A DNA stretch of 64,000 nucleotides, taken from NCBI GenBank assembly GCA_003008705.1, contig PDUO01000082.1, positions 106,786 through 170,785 of the forward strand, written 5' to 3'. The translations under genes and the position numbers were made by a program. The notes under the pieces are model-generated. The model was not told where the DNA came from, ran no database searches, and was given only the letters and a program-made list of their open reading frames with translations. This DNA comes from Pezicula radicicola. Taxonomy: Eukaryota; Ascomycota; Leotiomycetes; Helotiales; Dermateaceae. Shown here piece after piece: positions 21,352-33,278 of this stretch; the first letter of the stretch is position 1, and each line of letters opens with the position of its first letter.

Positions 21352-24300
21352 CTACTGACCGCCTTCACTCAAGGTCTTTTCCAAGTGGTCCATCCATCCC
21401 TTCATGACCCTACCTCTGCGCCTATTAGCGCTCTCAATGGTACCTCCAGTGACCGGATACTCATCTGCAAGTGCAGGGATAGACTCAATAGGACCGCGAA
21501 CGATACCGTCAAAGTGGTCCTTCTTTTCCTTCTCCTTTTCTTCCATGTTCGCACCGCCATCTTTGTTGATTTCGAAGTCATCTGCATACACGCTGGCACC
21601 GAGCTTGACACTCCCTTTCGCGATTGGGCCTTGACAGTTTCCGTTTTCGTCCAGGCTCTTGAATATGGTGACTGGGAAGGCTGCCCCAGCCGAGAAGTCG
21701 AAGCCAGGGACTTTGAAGCTAGAGTGATCTGTTTCTTTTTTACTCAATCGCTGCCTGTGGAGAGAATATTAGTAATTCTTATGTAAAATAAAAGAACGAT
21801 CTGAATTACATTGGTTGCATCGACCGTTCGTACACAGTTGAGAAGACTGCCACGACACCCTTATTCAAATCTTGCTCTGACACTTCTTTGTCTATCGTCA
21901 AAGTTACCTGGTCGCTGTTAAGCTGCTGATCCGGAGCATGGAGTAGCGCATGGTCAATATGCTTCTGCTGCTTGGTTCCGTAAAGATAGAACGGCATCTG
22001 CATTGGATAGTCTGGCAGCAAGTCCCTGGTCGCCATGGACTTCTTAATGACAACATGAACATTAGAGAGCGTAACATTCTCCGCAATGGTTTCATGGGGG
22101 TCAAGGAATGGAAGCCCCATGAAGATGTCTGCTTGGAAGGAGGCTCCCTCGGTGGTGATAGCCTGCAGTGTATCCTTATTGTGATTCCCAAGTACGAAGA
22201 ATTTGTCTGGATGTAGCGCTTTCGTGGCCTGATATTTTTCCATCGTAGTTAAGTCCAAGTCGCCAGTGATAATGACCTGATAGCGGTGATTGGCCATGTA
22301 GAACATTGGTAAATGGACCAAGTGGAGCTTATCAGTGCCCTGCATGATGAATCCATGGAGATCCGGCGTGATCTTGTTGCGCATCACACACGGCTGCAGA
22401 AGAAGTCAGTGAGCGTAAAATAATTGCCAGTAGAGACCTTACCTCCGTTTCCTTTATTGCCATAGCCTTGAACTCGTCCGTAATCTTGTTGATGAAGCCG
22501 TCGACGGTAGGCCAGGGACTCATAGTGACATTGACAAGGACAAATAGGTCGTCGTCGCCTACGACACCAAGTCGTTTCTTGAATTTGGTAAGACATTCGC
22601 CATAGCTCTTTTGGGACAGCGTCGTCGAAGTTAGGAACATTTTTCTTTCTGCAATGGAATCGTCGTAACTTGAAACAGAGGTTTTTTGGAAGAGCCTGTT
22701 GTTCAGGTAATTTGCTTCAGTCTATATTTCAGTCAGTCTTCCAGAGTCTTGCAAGTTGGGGGAGAAAAGAGTTAGACTTACAATGTCATTATTAGTCTTT
22801 CCATCGACTTTGAAATTGCAGGCGAACGCGTTGATCATAACATCCCCACCCAATTTTTGGAATAGCGCCCAGGCCTCCTCATCCTGGATGAGGTCTGAGT
22901 TCGACACGTTAACTATCCTCTTCCAGATAAAGTCTTTTTCCTCCTTGACTTTCTCTGGGTCAGGAGGGTTGAGCTTTTCTGACGGCAGCAGATTGAAAGG
23001 TACCACAATGAGCGGCGAGTCTTCTTTGATGGACATTGTACTCCAGATTGAGTACAACTGACAAGCTTAGCAATGCGTTCTTCCTAATGGAAAATATATA
23101 TCTTACTTTGTTGCACGTGAACATAGCCTGACCGAGGAGTCTCCCGTAGCCGTCTTTGTGTAATCCGATGACCTCGTGAGATAAGTATGCGCCAACTGCC
23201 GCTGCTCCAGGCTTGCTTCCTTCGATTCCATATACTCCAATGTTCTCAGCTTGGTCACCTTCGTGAAACACAATAGGGCTAGTCCAAGTAACCAAATAAC
23301 GCATTCGACCGTCGCGATAGCAGAGACCTCCAGCAGGATACGGAGCATAGCCGGACCTTGTTTTCGGGTCAGCTTACGGGTCTTCGGCATCTATATCTTA
23401 TGCAGTACTGAGCTTACTTATGGGGGTCGATTGTAACGCTGTCAGACTGACCAAACGCCTCGACTTGCTTCGTGACATATTCGGACAAAGTGTCCTGTGG
23501 AACAAAGGATGCCGGTGGCGCTCCTTTGAAATCATCACTCGGACTCCGGATCATGGACGTAAAGTATCCGCCCCATGCGGCATCACAGTGAACGACAAAG
23601 GAGAGGCCTTTCTGTTCATACTTATCACGCAAGGCGAGGACATCGACCAGTGGATCGATGGCGCCCTGCTCGGTCGATCCCATGATGACTACCACTTGAT
23701 AGACCGGAGTGCGTTTGCGTTCGTCGGTAGGCGCAATACACTTTGCAAGGAGCTGATCAAGTTTTTTGGCATCCATCCGCGCCGCGTCGTCGATAGGCAC
23801 AGCACGAACATTTCCATTGCCAATTCCCAACACCGCTAACAAAGTGATTAGCATTATGTGTATCTGTATTTTTACAGTTTCCTACCTGCTGCCTTGTCCC
23901 AGGAATAATGTCGTGTCGTCCCTACAAAGACCTGGGGCTGGTTTGAAATATCCAACGATTGCATCATGGTACGTAGGCCCTCTGATTGCACAAGATAGCT
24001 GTTCAAGGCGTTTTGCAGATACGTCTGGGATATTCCGTACTGGTTGTAGAGTTGATCAGGTATGCCAAGAACAGTGGATACCTTCAAGTTCAGAAGCTCC
24101 CAGTCAGAACATTTTAGAAATGCTTTCCTGATTCCAGTGCAGAGTTGAATTTCAAATGGCTGCGCTTCCGTCTGAAGAAACCTCAGAGGGCCTTCGTCTG
24201 AATTAATAGCCAGTCTGAGAGCAAATGGGTAGAATTTTAGGTTGCGTGCTGTAAGGCATATCAGAAGCGATCTTCAATGAATATGTCTTAATGCAGTAAC

Positions 24301-24979
24301 ATACCAGCCCACAGTGCTTCCAAGTTAGCCACGGAGCCGTCCTTTGTTGTTTAGTCACTTTCAGTACCACGAAGGAATAAAGAAGGATTACGTACGCATG
24401 TAATGTGGCCCCAAGCATTCGGAAGTGGATCAGATGACTTAGGCTGCTTGACTGGAACTATACTCATCAAGGGGTTGCGGCGCTTGCTTTCTGATATATG
24501 GTATCCCAGCATATGGCAGAGTTGCTCTCCGACGCATTCCTCAAGTAAGGTGGTAAGTGGGCTGGCTTCAAGCGCCACATTGTTTGGATTGTACAGCATC
24601 GTAAGAATATCTATCTGTGTCAATACGTTTCGGATACTGGAAGGAGTCAATACTTACATCCAATGACTGATGGGAATGTGGTTTCCATATTCATGTGTCC
24701 ATTATATCGTGGGGACCAGAATGGGATTGAATGGACAGCCAACAAAGAAGACAACTTGGTAAACATTACATCAAGTTTTGCGACCTGTTCTTTGAATTTT
24801 GGATTCTCTTGCATCTCTGTTGTGATAGATACCGGATCGTCGAGATACAAGTTCTTCCGGGCACTTGCTTGATCGGTAAGAGCTTGATTAAAAAACTTAG
24901 TGAGCTGGGTAGCATTCTCAGCCCTTGGGCCTAGGAACCATGCCCCGACAACTGCATGATCGTCTGCCATTGTTTTCAA
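21352..24979 (-). CDS. PLP-dependent group II decarboxylase (tyrosine/aromatic or glutamate type)
   Basis: This is a multi-exon member of the pyridoxal-dependent decarboxylase family (PF00282 type). It would remove the carboxylate of an aromatic or acidic L-amino acid, and the substrate cannot be read from sequence. The first exon has PFWSPRYNGHMNMETTFPS, the family signature before the active site. A second block reads MLYNPNNVALEASP. HITC joins across an intron to DGSVANLEALWAARN. Later come QVFVGTTRHYSWDKAA, VVHCDAAWGGYF and SVTIDPHK. The PLP-binding Lys codon is itself split by an intron, followed by SGYAPYPAGGLCYRDG. A long C-terminal part (from about 22,640 to the stop) includes DADDLFVLVNVT-like and MQMPFYLYGTKQQKHIDH blocks and resembles the extended bacterial-type tyrosine decarboxylases rather than short animal DOPA decarboxylases. 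At least nine introns are needed. No break was seen. The start may be 24,979 or 24,970. Confidence 0.85.
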
Positions 24980-27013
24980 AAGACTTTTTTAGAAGCTCTG
25001 CTCAGAGTGTTTCGTTCTCTTGGGTATTCTGTGGATCAGAGCGGGCGAGGAGGGCGGGCCCCTTAGATATAACTGAATCGGCTATCTTATCGTAGACAAA
25101 CCTACTTGGGCATTTAGCTGGGCATTCTCCGCGCCCTAAGGATAAAAACCACAGCTCATCAGCTCATATTGATGCGGGGTATGTTGCATCCAGCAAGTCG
25201 TATCAATCAGAGACCTTGGTTCTAATCACAAGCTTTCAGGTCGAGAGCTGAGGGGAAAGAGCTTCTGCAATCTCAACAAATTCCAGCTCCAACTATAGTC
25301 TAACGTGGCCGCCCAGAAGCTAGTCATGTTGTGGCATGTGAATCTCCCGAAGCATTCTCTGAGGAGAGTTCTGAGTCGGTAAATATCTGCTCCCCTGACC
25401 GCCGTTTTCTATCATAAATAAACTTTCGTGTGCACTGGCTGAGCTAGAAGCCGCCCTTGGACTCGCTTCCTTGCCTCAAAACTATTCTCGTCTGTTTTCA
25501 TCACTTAAAGTCTTCTTCTTCCAACTGGATTCAAATATATATTCTCCTCGAGTCTGTCAGGTGAAAGACATACTCACATGTGAGTTATTTTCGAATATGT
25601 CCTTCGAGCCCTGGTAGCTCTCATCTTCGACACCCTTGTTACTTGTGATGCTACACCCTACTTTATCAGCGCAACTTTGCTGTCGCTCTGATTTTGCCTT
25701 ACCATAGTCTGTATAAAACTCTCAATACTGTCATTAGTGCCCTGCCCTAGCAGATATCACCTACTTGCTCCGCTCCCTTTCCATGCAACTCTGGTAGATT
25801 CGTACGCGATAAACCGTGTCGTTTGAAGGGTCGTTGAGGATGGATTATGATTATTCCCTGTGAGGTTTAGCGCCAGCGGGATCCAAAATCGGCTCCGGCA
25901 GAGACCCTTGTATATTTGATGGGGGGTGAAAACGGATACTATCACGACAGCTTGATAGGCTGATGGGGGTGGCTACGTTCCAAGTAGCAGATATTAGCAA
26001 AATTTTATATAGAGACTACAGGGAAATTATAACCGATGGTCGAGGGGTTCCGAAAAGGATCTCTTGATGCATGCTCAGGCTGACTTAGCGGGGTGCTCAG
26101 GAAGCTCAAGCCATAAGCTCAGGTTAGAGCAGCGGCTGCTCAGGTCCAAAGACGGAAATGGAAAACGCTCATTCAGGATTCCCATGTCATACTTACTAAA
26201 CCCCATCTCTTTCCCGCCGGTTTCGTAGTTATAGTAGGGGCTCCATAGACTGTACTCCCCTAAAAAATATAGGTTATCGTCCCTTAAAAAATACAGGTTG
26301 TACTCTAAAATATACTAACGACATATCTCTAGAAATACTCCCTTATAAATATAGGCTACACTCCCTATATTAATAGCGCTATATATTATAGTCACGTAAT
26401 TAATATACACCGCCTTAAAAGCGGTAAGCAAATTAAGGTACATATATAAACAAATTCCTCGTAGTAACCACTATTTACCGCTATATTTGTATCATCACTT
26501 AAGGAATCTCAAGAGAGCCAGAGAGCCATATCAATATCGGCATCGTACTTAGCAGTTCAGTAATAAGAATGCGTGGAGCTAAGGATCATTCTACTTATTA
26601 TACGCAACTATAAAATAGTATACAGCAATCTAGTTGAGCCTAAGTCGTGAGTTTTGACTCCAGAAACAAAAAATTACCGACCGTGAATTGAACACGTTCT
26701 GCTAACTCCCTAGCCTCTGACGAAGTCATGGACCAACCTTACCTTTGCAACTTCGCGGTCCTTCCCAGACCCTCTCCACTACAACATCAAGAATTAGTTG
26801 TTGTTCTTTGTAAAGACAAGTAAGGATAAGATCCAATTTTTACGATAGAGACGAAGCTCCAAAGCCCCTGGAGAAATGGGAGCATCCACTGGACATCCTC
26901 GATATCGATATGGAAAGCTCGCTATGCTGAAGAGCCCTCAAGGAGGTGTGCAAGATGGAGCAAACCTTGGTTTTGAAGGAGGGATTTTGGGATGAGGAAG
27001 TCACTTACACTCA
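24980..27013. other. Long intergenic region
   Basis: The first ~500 bp are the likely promoter of the decarboxylase. The rest is of mixed composition with an AT-rich stretch at about 26,230-26,480 containing short repeats of the form CCCTTAAAAAATA. One copy of GGTTCCGAA lies at about 26,046-26,054 (see the motif entries). No coding region recognised. Confidence 0.4.
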
Positions 27014-27487
27014 TCATCCGCGCCGTGTAACGGAGGTCCTCGTTGGCTTCCGTGCCGTAATTCTCCAAACTCCACATATGTTCACCAGACCAGATTTTTG
27101 CGCCTCTGGCCTCAAGCTGCGGACCGACACCCGGATTACCTCCCTACAGCGCCCCCAATTCGGTGCTTTCTTCTGGAAATCTTCCAATACCTCGTCGTTC
27201 AGCACCTCATCCACAGTCGTGAGCCACCACCTTGCTTCGGTGTGTCCGATGGCTGCTTCATAGTCCTTGACGGCGATTCCATCGAGTTTTTTGGTGTCGT
27301 TACGAGTAGGTGACAGACCGACGGCTCTCAGCGGGCCCAGTCCGAGTGGACCAACGGCCATGAGAGTCTGCTTCATGACGATCTGGTACAGGACTGCTGC
27401 GTGGGAATTCGCTGTTGAGAGCGGAGCTTTTTCCGGCTCAACGGGGTTGACGACAACTTCCAGCTGAATTGTTGCAATCCCGGACAC
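27014..27487 (-). CDS. Hypothetical protein fragment
   Basis: A minus-strand open frame of about 157 codons contains IQLEVVVNPVEPEKAPLST, VGPLGLGPLRAVGLSPTR and HTEARWWLTTVDEVLND, which look like real protein. It has no ATG. A GTGAGT...TGCAG intron directly upstream (about 27,490-27,524) would extend it into PLSYLKTESPQIVKLS, and that exon too runs into a stop. Family unknown. It may be a gene piece or an unrecognised multi-exon gene 5' of the enoyl-reductase remnant. Confidence 0.35.
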   Translation of the reverse strand: MSGIATIQLEVVVNPVEPEKAPLSTANSHAAVLYQIVMKQTLMAVGPLGLGPLRAVGLSPTRNDTKKLDGIAVKDYEAAIGHTEARWWLTTVDEVLNDEVLEDFQKKAPNWGRCREVIRVSVRSLRPEAQKSGLVNICGVWRITARKPTRTSVTRRG

Positions 27488-27920
27488 CTTCGCTGCAATG
27501 TATGGTATCGATTGCTATTTACTCACACAGTTTAACTATTTGAGGCGATTCAGTCTTCAAGTATGATAGGGGAGTGTCCACGTACTATTCTAAACAGCAC
27601 ATCCAACGAAGCGCTGAGCTTCTTGTTCTGTACAGGTCATGTAAATATGGAGAGGTAGCCGAATCAGCTTGGGGTTATCCATACGACATTGAACTTTCCG
27701 TTCAGCGTGGTCACCGTCATGTCCTTTGGAACTGACATGATGATTATTACACTGTCGATGGCAGGTCGAAGACAGCAATTCTGCTCTAGTAGACAACAGG
27801 TTCCTCTCAATCTGACCTAAGATGTCTCGCGGACAGACTATCTTGACCTCTTAAATTGCCCGTCCAATTGATCAATGAAGTTCCGCTCCGGAGTTTGGGG
27901 TAAATGGAGCTGCCGCGAAC

Positions 27921-27981
27921 TGTTCGGAAGCTTTTGATGAGGCGGCTTTACTTTGCGGCTTACCTTGGAAGCTTCCGAACA
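27921..27981. promoter_or_regulatory. 13-bp inverted repeat with TTCGGAA/TTCCGAA, upstream of enoyl reductase
   Basis: TGTTCGGAAGCTT at 27,921-27,933 and its exact reverse complement AAGCTTCCGAACA at 27,969-27,981 are separated by 35 bp, about 220 bp before the enoyl-reductase start. The same TTCCGAA core recurs in the MFS and P450/PKS promoters, which suggests a site for the cluster's Zn2Cys6 factor. Confidence 0.5.
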
Positions 27982-28203
27982 TGGACCATCAGCAATTGTT
28001 TACACGCTGATGACATGAATGACACCGATGTTGCATCAGAATGCTGACGTCTTGGCAATGTTCCCTTGGAGGACCTTTTGACATAATGAGATTGAAGTGG
28101 AATGCCGAGTTACTATTTCTTATATGCCCACGACCACCAGTCGTGACTCTCCCCCCGGCTCCGGATCTGGTTGACAGTGTCTCTCTCCGTCGCCCTGAGC
28201 ACC

Positions 28204-29470
28204 ATGCCTCTTCCCCAGATCCAAAGACAGACTGCCGTCATCTAGACCGAGCACCGCGAGCAGAGCAGCAGCAGCACCCTGCCACTCGCAATCTCCCATG
28301 ATGTCCCCATGCCCAACCTCTCCCCATTGCCCGCGCACCATGTCCTCATCCGCGTCCTCGCCGTCGCCCTGAACCCGACCGACCACAAGATGCCCATCTA
28401 CCTGCCCATGCCCGGCACCATCACGGGCTGCGACTTCTGCGGCGTCATCGTGATGGCCGCGCCGGGGCACGAAGATTCCTTCCCTACGGGAGCGCGCGTC
28501 TGCGGGAGCACCTTTGCCTACAACGCCTCGCGACCGCTGGATGGCGCCTTTGCGCAGTTTGCCATCGGCGACGTGCGGCTGATGCTCCGTGTACCAGCGC
28601 ACTGGACCGACCTGGAGGGCGCGGCGCTCGGCGGCTGGGCTGGCGGACGGCCTCGCTGGCGCTGTGGGATCCCGCGAAACTGGCATTGCCGGGTCACCCA
28701 TCCCAGCCCGCGAACGCAAACGGCGTGGACGAGCCGGAGCCTGTCCTTGTCTATGGCGCAGCCACGGCAACAGGCACGATGGCTTGCCAGCTCCTCAAGC
28801 TGTACGTACCTGAGCATCAACCGTCATCCCCCCACCCCCACCTCTCTTCTCTCTCCTCTCCTCTCCTCTCCTCTCCCCCCTCTCATGACCCGTGCCTCGA
28901 CTAATCCAGCCCCAACCGGCCTGCAGATCTGGATACCGCCCTATCGCCATCACCTCCCCAGCGTCCGCCTCTCTCGCTCGGCAATACGGCGCCTTCGCCA
29001 CCATCTCATACATCTCCCCCTCAGCCGCGACCGACGCGCAGACCGCCGCCGGTGGCGCGCACAAGATCCGCGCAGCCCTGGACTGCATCACGAGCGCATA
29101 GTCTGCGGCGCTCTGTGGCGCGGCGATCGCCCGTCGCGGCGGGCGCTACGCGTGCCTGGAGGTGCCGCAGGACGGTTGGGTCACGCGCAAGGCGGTGCGC
29201 TCGGCGGTGGTGATGGGGTACGAGACGACGGGCACGAATCACGACTTTGGCGCCGCGTCGCCATACACGCGGCTCGCAGACCCGGGGCGCCTGGCGCTAG
29301 GGATAGAGTGTGCGATGGAGGTGCAGCGGTGTCTGGACGCGGGCGGGTTGGTGTGTCATCCGGTGAGGGAGATCAAGGGCGGCTGGGTGGGGATTATCAA
29401 GGGCCTGGATATCTTGAGGAGCGTGAAGGTCAGTGGGGAGAAGTTGGTGGTGAGGATTCCCAAGGAGTAG
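28204..29470 (+). pseudogene. Trans-acting enoyl reductase (MDR family) pseudogene
   Basis: This is a zinc-independent medium-chain dehydrogenase of the kind that works in trans with PKS-NRPS hybrids lacking an ER domain, reducing the enoyl intermediate with NADPH. From ATG 28,204 the frame meets TAG at 28,243-28,245, then runs on in the same frame: [37 protein letters not shown]. Near 28,638 a one-base loss shifts the frame, after which a second frame supplies [15 protein letters not shown] and [20 protein letters not shown] (the nucleotide-binding loop). A GTACGT...TGCAG intron containing a CT-rich microsatellite (about 28,801-28,926) leads to GYRPIAITSPASASLARQYG. A further TAG at 29,099-29,101 interrupts before GRYACLEVP and the C-terminal GGWVGIIKGLDILRSVKVSGEK. 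The region is distinctly GC-rich compared with its flanks. Three lesions make it non-functional as read. Confidence 0.82.
28838..28876 (+). repeat. CT-rich microsatellite in intron
   Basis: Runs of CTCTC and CCTCT inside the enoyl-reductase intron. A low-complexity pyrimidine tract of no evident function beyond the splicing context. Confidence 0.7.
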
Positions 29471-30122
29471 GCTTTTGCCTGTCCAACGGGGGATATGTGC
29501 GATGTTGTTAATATAGCTATGCCCGCCATTGATTTCTTTGGCACGACCCTAGACTCTGTCATTCTTCCTACTCCCTAAAGATAAAACAACTACATCGTTC
29601 TAGCTCTCGCTGAGCTGCAAAAATTTATAACATTGCATATATAATCTCATACGGTAATCTTAATTAAGAAAAAAAGCGCAACAATAATACTTGCTAACTA
29701 ATATACAGGAGCCACATGTGCCTTATACACTGACTGCCAGGCTGGGATTTATGATCCGAGCCTGCGCCGAGCTGCAGAAATCAAGACAAGTAAGTGCTTG
29801 GTAGCTTTTAGCTGTTCGGCTCGCGAGAAAAATAGAGGCTCGAGGTTTGGAAGACTCGGGATCCTTGCTCGAAGCGTGGAATCCAGGTCTATGCGATTGT
29901 GTGGAAGTGAGAATTATATTAGGATTTTAGATTTCATTTGGCATCTTGAACACTGATTCCTATCACCGCGATAGGAGAAGTGCATTTAGCTATGCTAGAG
30001 GAGACAAAGAGCCAATGTACAAGAGGTGGGAGATATGCCGGGGGTTTGAGGTTGCGACGAGAAGTGCACGCTCCTAGTAAGTCCTTGACCATTCCATGGC
30101 CGTTGCAAGTGGTCATAATAAC
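29471..30122. other. Intergenic region between convergent genes
   Basis: 3' ends of the plus-strand enoyl-reductase remnant and the minus-strand MFS gene face each other here. Nothing else recognised. Confidence 0.4.
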
Positions 30123-31978
30123 CTACTTTTCAGTGGCTGGTGTCGTCGCGAGTCCCTCTTCAAGACTTGCAGCATTGGCATCTACATAGCCGGCCTGAGC
30201 GGCTCCATTAACCGTGTTTTCCTTGCCCTTCCCCTTCTCTTCCATGCCATATTCGGTTTCTAGCTCCGTTCGGAGACGAGTCTGCTTCTCAAAGATGATG
30301 ATGAGGAAGTTGACCCCTGCAAATGCAATTGAGATCTGCCACATGAGCTTTAGAGCACCGGAATAGGTGCTTATAATCTGACTTCTCGATGGCTCAGGAA
30401 AGGCCTGGATGTATGCCGCATACCCGTTCTCGTAAGCTCTATTTCCGTGGTCGAAGAGAGATCGCACTTGAGGGTCTGTGACGCGCTGGTTCAGAAGCAT
30501 CGAGAATCGGTTGTTGAAAATGGCCGCGGGGACTGCAACGCCCCATATGCTGCCGAGGGAGCGCATGAACGACCATGACGCAGTCACTGCAGCCTGTTGG
30601 TTCTCGGGCAGCTGAGCTTGAACTGCCGGCAGCAATGTGTTGAGCACCAAACCACCTCCTGCTGCTGAGACTGCTTGAAAGATCACAACCATGGCCAATG
30701 AAGAATTCTCGTTAAGCAAGGAGAAGAGACCCAAGCCAAGAACACTGATGGCAAAGCCCGTCAGGTGAATCGGCTTGTACTTTCCGTACTTGGTCAGGAG
30801 CAAAACTGCCACTATGGCCCCGGGAATACCGAATAGGACAGCGGGGAGTAGGAGCACTCCAGCTCGAGCACCCGACTTCCCAAGTACGGCCTGGAAATAG
30901 AGTGGCAGGAAGAAGAGCACCCAGTACAGCAGGAGAGAGTTGAAGAAGGTGGCAACAAATATGATCACGGCTGTGCGGTTTTTGAAGAGCTCAGGAGGAA
31001 CCACAGGCTCTTCTACTTTGGTTTCGTACCACATGAAGAGCACGAACCCCGCAAGCCCGATGACGAGCGGTGCAATAACTCGGCCGTTGGACCATGAGTA
31101 AGTCGTGCCTCCGTAGGTCAAGGCGTAGAGGATTGCGACAGTCGAGCCGATGAGAATCAGGTTTCCAATATAATCGACACGCATCAACTTCCGAAGCGGC
31201 GACTGGCTTCGGTCGTGTTTTACGTGAAGAAAGAAGAATATCATGATCATGGAAGCACCCCCGACCTGCCAGAGAAGATTAGGGTTCGTGAGCGAGCGAG
31301 TCATGGGAGCAAGAAGGTTTCATCACTTACGGGTAAACAGATCCAAAAGACCCAGCGCCAAGTTGTTCTCGCAACGATCTCACCACCAAGCCAGGGACCT
31401 ATGGACATGCCTACCGTGTAAATGATTAGTATAACGGCCATGTAGTTACCTCGCTCCCGCAGAGGAACGAGGTCCGAGACGATGATGTCGATGATGATGT
31501 AGATGCCGCCTGCACCGACACCCTGCACCGCTCTCCCGGCGATGAGCATATTCCCACTCGTCGCGCCGCCTGCGATGCCACTGCCCAGGGTAAAGAAGGC
31601 GACGATGATCATGGTGATCCATCGTCGGCCGTACAAATTAGCCAGCTGTCCGAACAACGGTTGGATGGCAGCACTGGTTGAAGCTGTTAGCGGAGAGGAC
31701 GGTCACAGCAAAGAGAGGGGGGGAAGAGTTACGGACCCGGTCAAGAAAAATGCGTTGGTGACCCAGATGTAATTGGCCTGCAGGTCTAGCTCGGCAGCCA
31801 CTTGCGGCAGCGCAGTGGTCACTACAGTATTCTCCAGGGCGCTGAGAAGGCCGATGATGGCACACGTAAAGATGATGGCCCAGAAGCGCGCGGTGGGTTT
31901 GAAGGGAGCGGCAGCAGCATCGGAGCTTGATTTCGACTCTGCCATCGCGGCCGAAGGCTCCTCTGCGGTGCTCGCCAT
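30123..31978 (-). CDS. MFS drug/toxin efflux transporter (DHA2, 14-TM type)
   Basis: This is a plasma-membrane proton-antiport exporter of the 14-helix DHA2 group that commonly serves secondary-metabolite clusters. Exon 1 from ATG 31,978 has a low-complexity cytosolic leader, then FWAIIFTCAIIGLLSALENTVVTTALPQVAAEL (helix 1 and the A-like motif). Exon 2 (about 31,660-31,330) has LFGQLANLYGRRWITM (motif A region), GRAVQGVGAGGIYIIIDIIVSDLVPLRERG and SIGPWLGG (motif C region). Exon 3 (to 30,123) carries the remaining helices and a charged tail. Two introns, near 31,730-31,665 and 31,330-31,270, are needed and the product is about 560 residues, normal for the family. No break is seen. Its promoter has two GGTTCCGAA sites (32,164 and 32,206). 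It probably exported the cluster product. Confidence 0.87.
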
Positions 31979-33278
31979 GCTAGAGGAATGTCGATGGGCG
32001 TTTTAAAGATTGCCCGTTGAAAGAAATAGAATTTCCAGGAACGAACATGTCAGGCAACGTGAATATAGAGCTCCATCAGGATGATCAGAGCAGTCCAAAC
32101 TGATGGTCGTCGGCTGTGTTGCGTCGCGGAGAAAGTAGCAGGGCGAAAGTCTGCCCGACAAAAGGTTCCGAATCACGGGGTCGGGAAGTACCTCTGTACC
32201 CCAAAGGTTCCGAACGGTCAGCTTACTCGGAGGAATCCAAACGCTGGTCAGGTCAGTCGTGTTTATACCTATCTTCATTGCGACTTGCTTTGATTAACAA
32301 TCTAATGCGCACTTAAAGTAGGGCACAGTAAAAGACCGCTCGCTTGCTCTGTGGCTCTTTTACCCGCTATGACTTGTATAGCACATCTCCTTCCTTGCCG
32401 ACCTGATTATTAACGTAAAGTAACACCATACTCCATTATTCTCCCAGTCCTCTGACTTCCTGGAGAGAACAACGGCAAGTGATTGGTTTGACTCCGCCAC
32501 CGAGCTGTGCAGCTAGCAACATCCAGATCCTATTCTTCCGCTTCCAAGCGTCTGATCAGTGATCACATACAGCATTTACTTCTATCTGCTTACCACACCG
32601 TAGAATTTTCGCTAGTTTGATGTCAAACTGGAGTCCGTGGCCCGTCTGGGAATGCAACGGCTAAGAGGCATGCTTAAGGCGAAGCTGTCGAGTGAAGTGG
32701 TCCCTTGCAGTCTGATGTCTATCACTAATCGGATGGAGAATTGACTCCGGTCCGGGCCGAGGATCCCCCCACCCGTTCGACGGCCTTCAAGCCTTCAAGC
32801 CTTCGGGGCATCTAGCCGTCTTGTGGATGGAAGATCTGCCGTCTTGCATTAGCCTTCTTCTCTAACCACCCTTATAGTTGCAAGAGTAATCGAGCCTGTG
32901 CACAGAGCAAAGCCGTAGATATGAGAAATTATCATACACCGGCATTTTATACGGAATCATTTAAAGCTGCGATGTATATATATACCCTAGTTTACTTTCT
33001 ACTTTACTTTTCAAGTGATATGGCCCTTGCTCGACAAATTCTAACATCTACTACCGACGACGGCGACATTGACAGGTAGAACTGGTCTATTCTTAGAATT
33101 CTAAAAGGTGAAGAGCTGAGAACAGCCCTGAACGATGCTAATATACAGGATTCTGCCTGGCGGTGAGGGACATGTGACGGGTACTCTATGGAACCAGCGC
33201 TGTCACACCGCCTTAGACACTTATCGAAATGCACTGGGTGTGAGAAAAATACATGAAGTTGAAGAGTCTTACCTCCGG
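31979..33278. other. MFS promoter and intergenic region
   Basis: Contains the MFS 5' region with two GGTTCCGAA motifs, then about 1 kb of sequence without recognisable genes up to the 3' end of the regulator gene. Confidence 0.45.
32164..32221. promoter_or_regulatory. Two direct GGTTCCGAA sites in MFS promoter
   Basis: AAAGGTTCCGAA occurs at 32,161-32,172 and again at 32,203-32,214, 42 bp apart (about four helical turns), 186-237 bp upstream of the MFS start. The second copy extends to GGTTCCGAACGGTCAG (32,206-32,221). That matches 39,194-39,209 in the P450/PKS promoter at 15 of 16 positions. Confidence 0.55.

Noticed and set aside
21352..24979. Treating the decarboxylase as part of the PKS-NRPS cluster
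   Set aside because: It lies over 3 kb from the nearest cluster remnant with no clear shared motif close to its start. The GGTTCCGAA copy at about 26,046 is more than 1 kb upstream.
26640..26780. Possible tRNA (GTTCAATTC-like box)
   Set aside because: A B-box-like string is present but I could not build an acceptor stem or anticodon arm around it.
28120..29242. Long minus-strand frames opposite the enoyl-reductase remnant
   Set aside because: The region is GC-rich, which lengthens chance frames. The encoded strings are Arg/Ala/Gly-rich with no motif.
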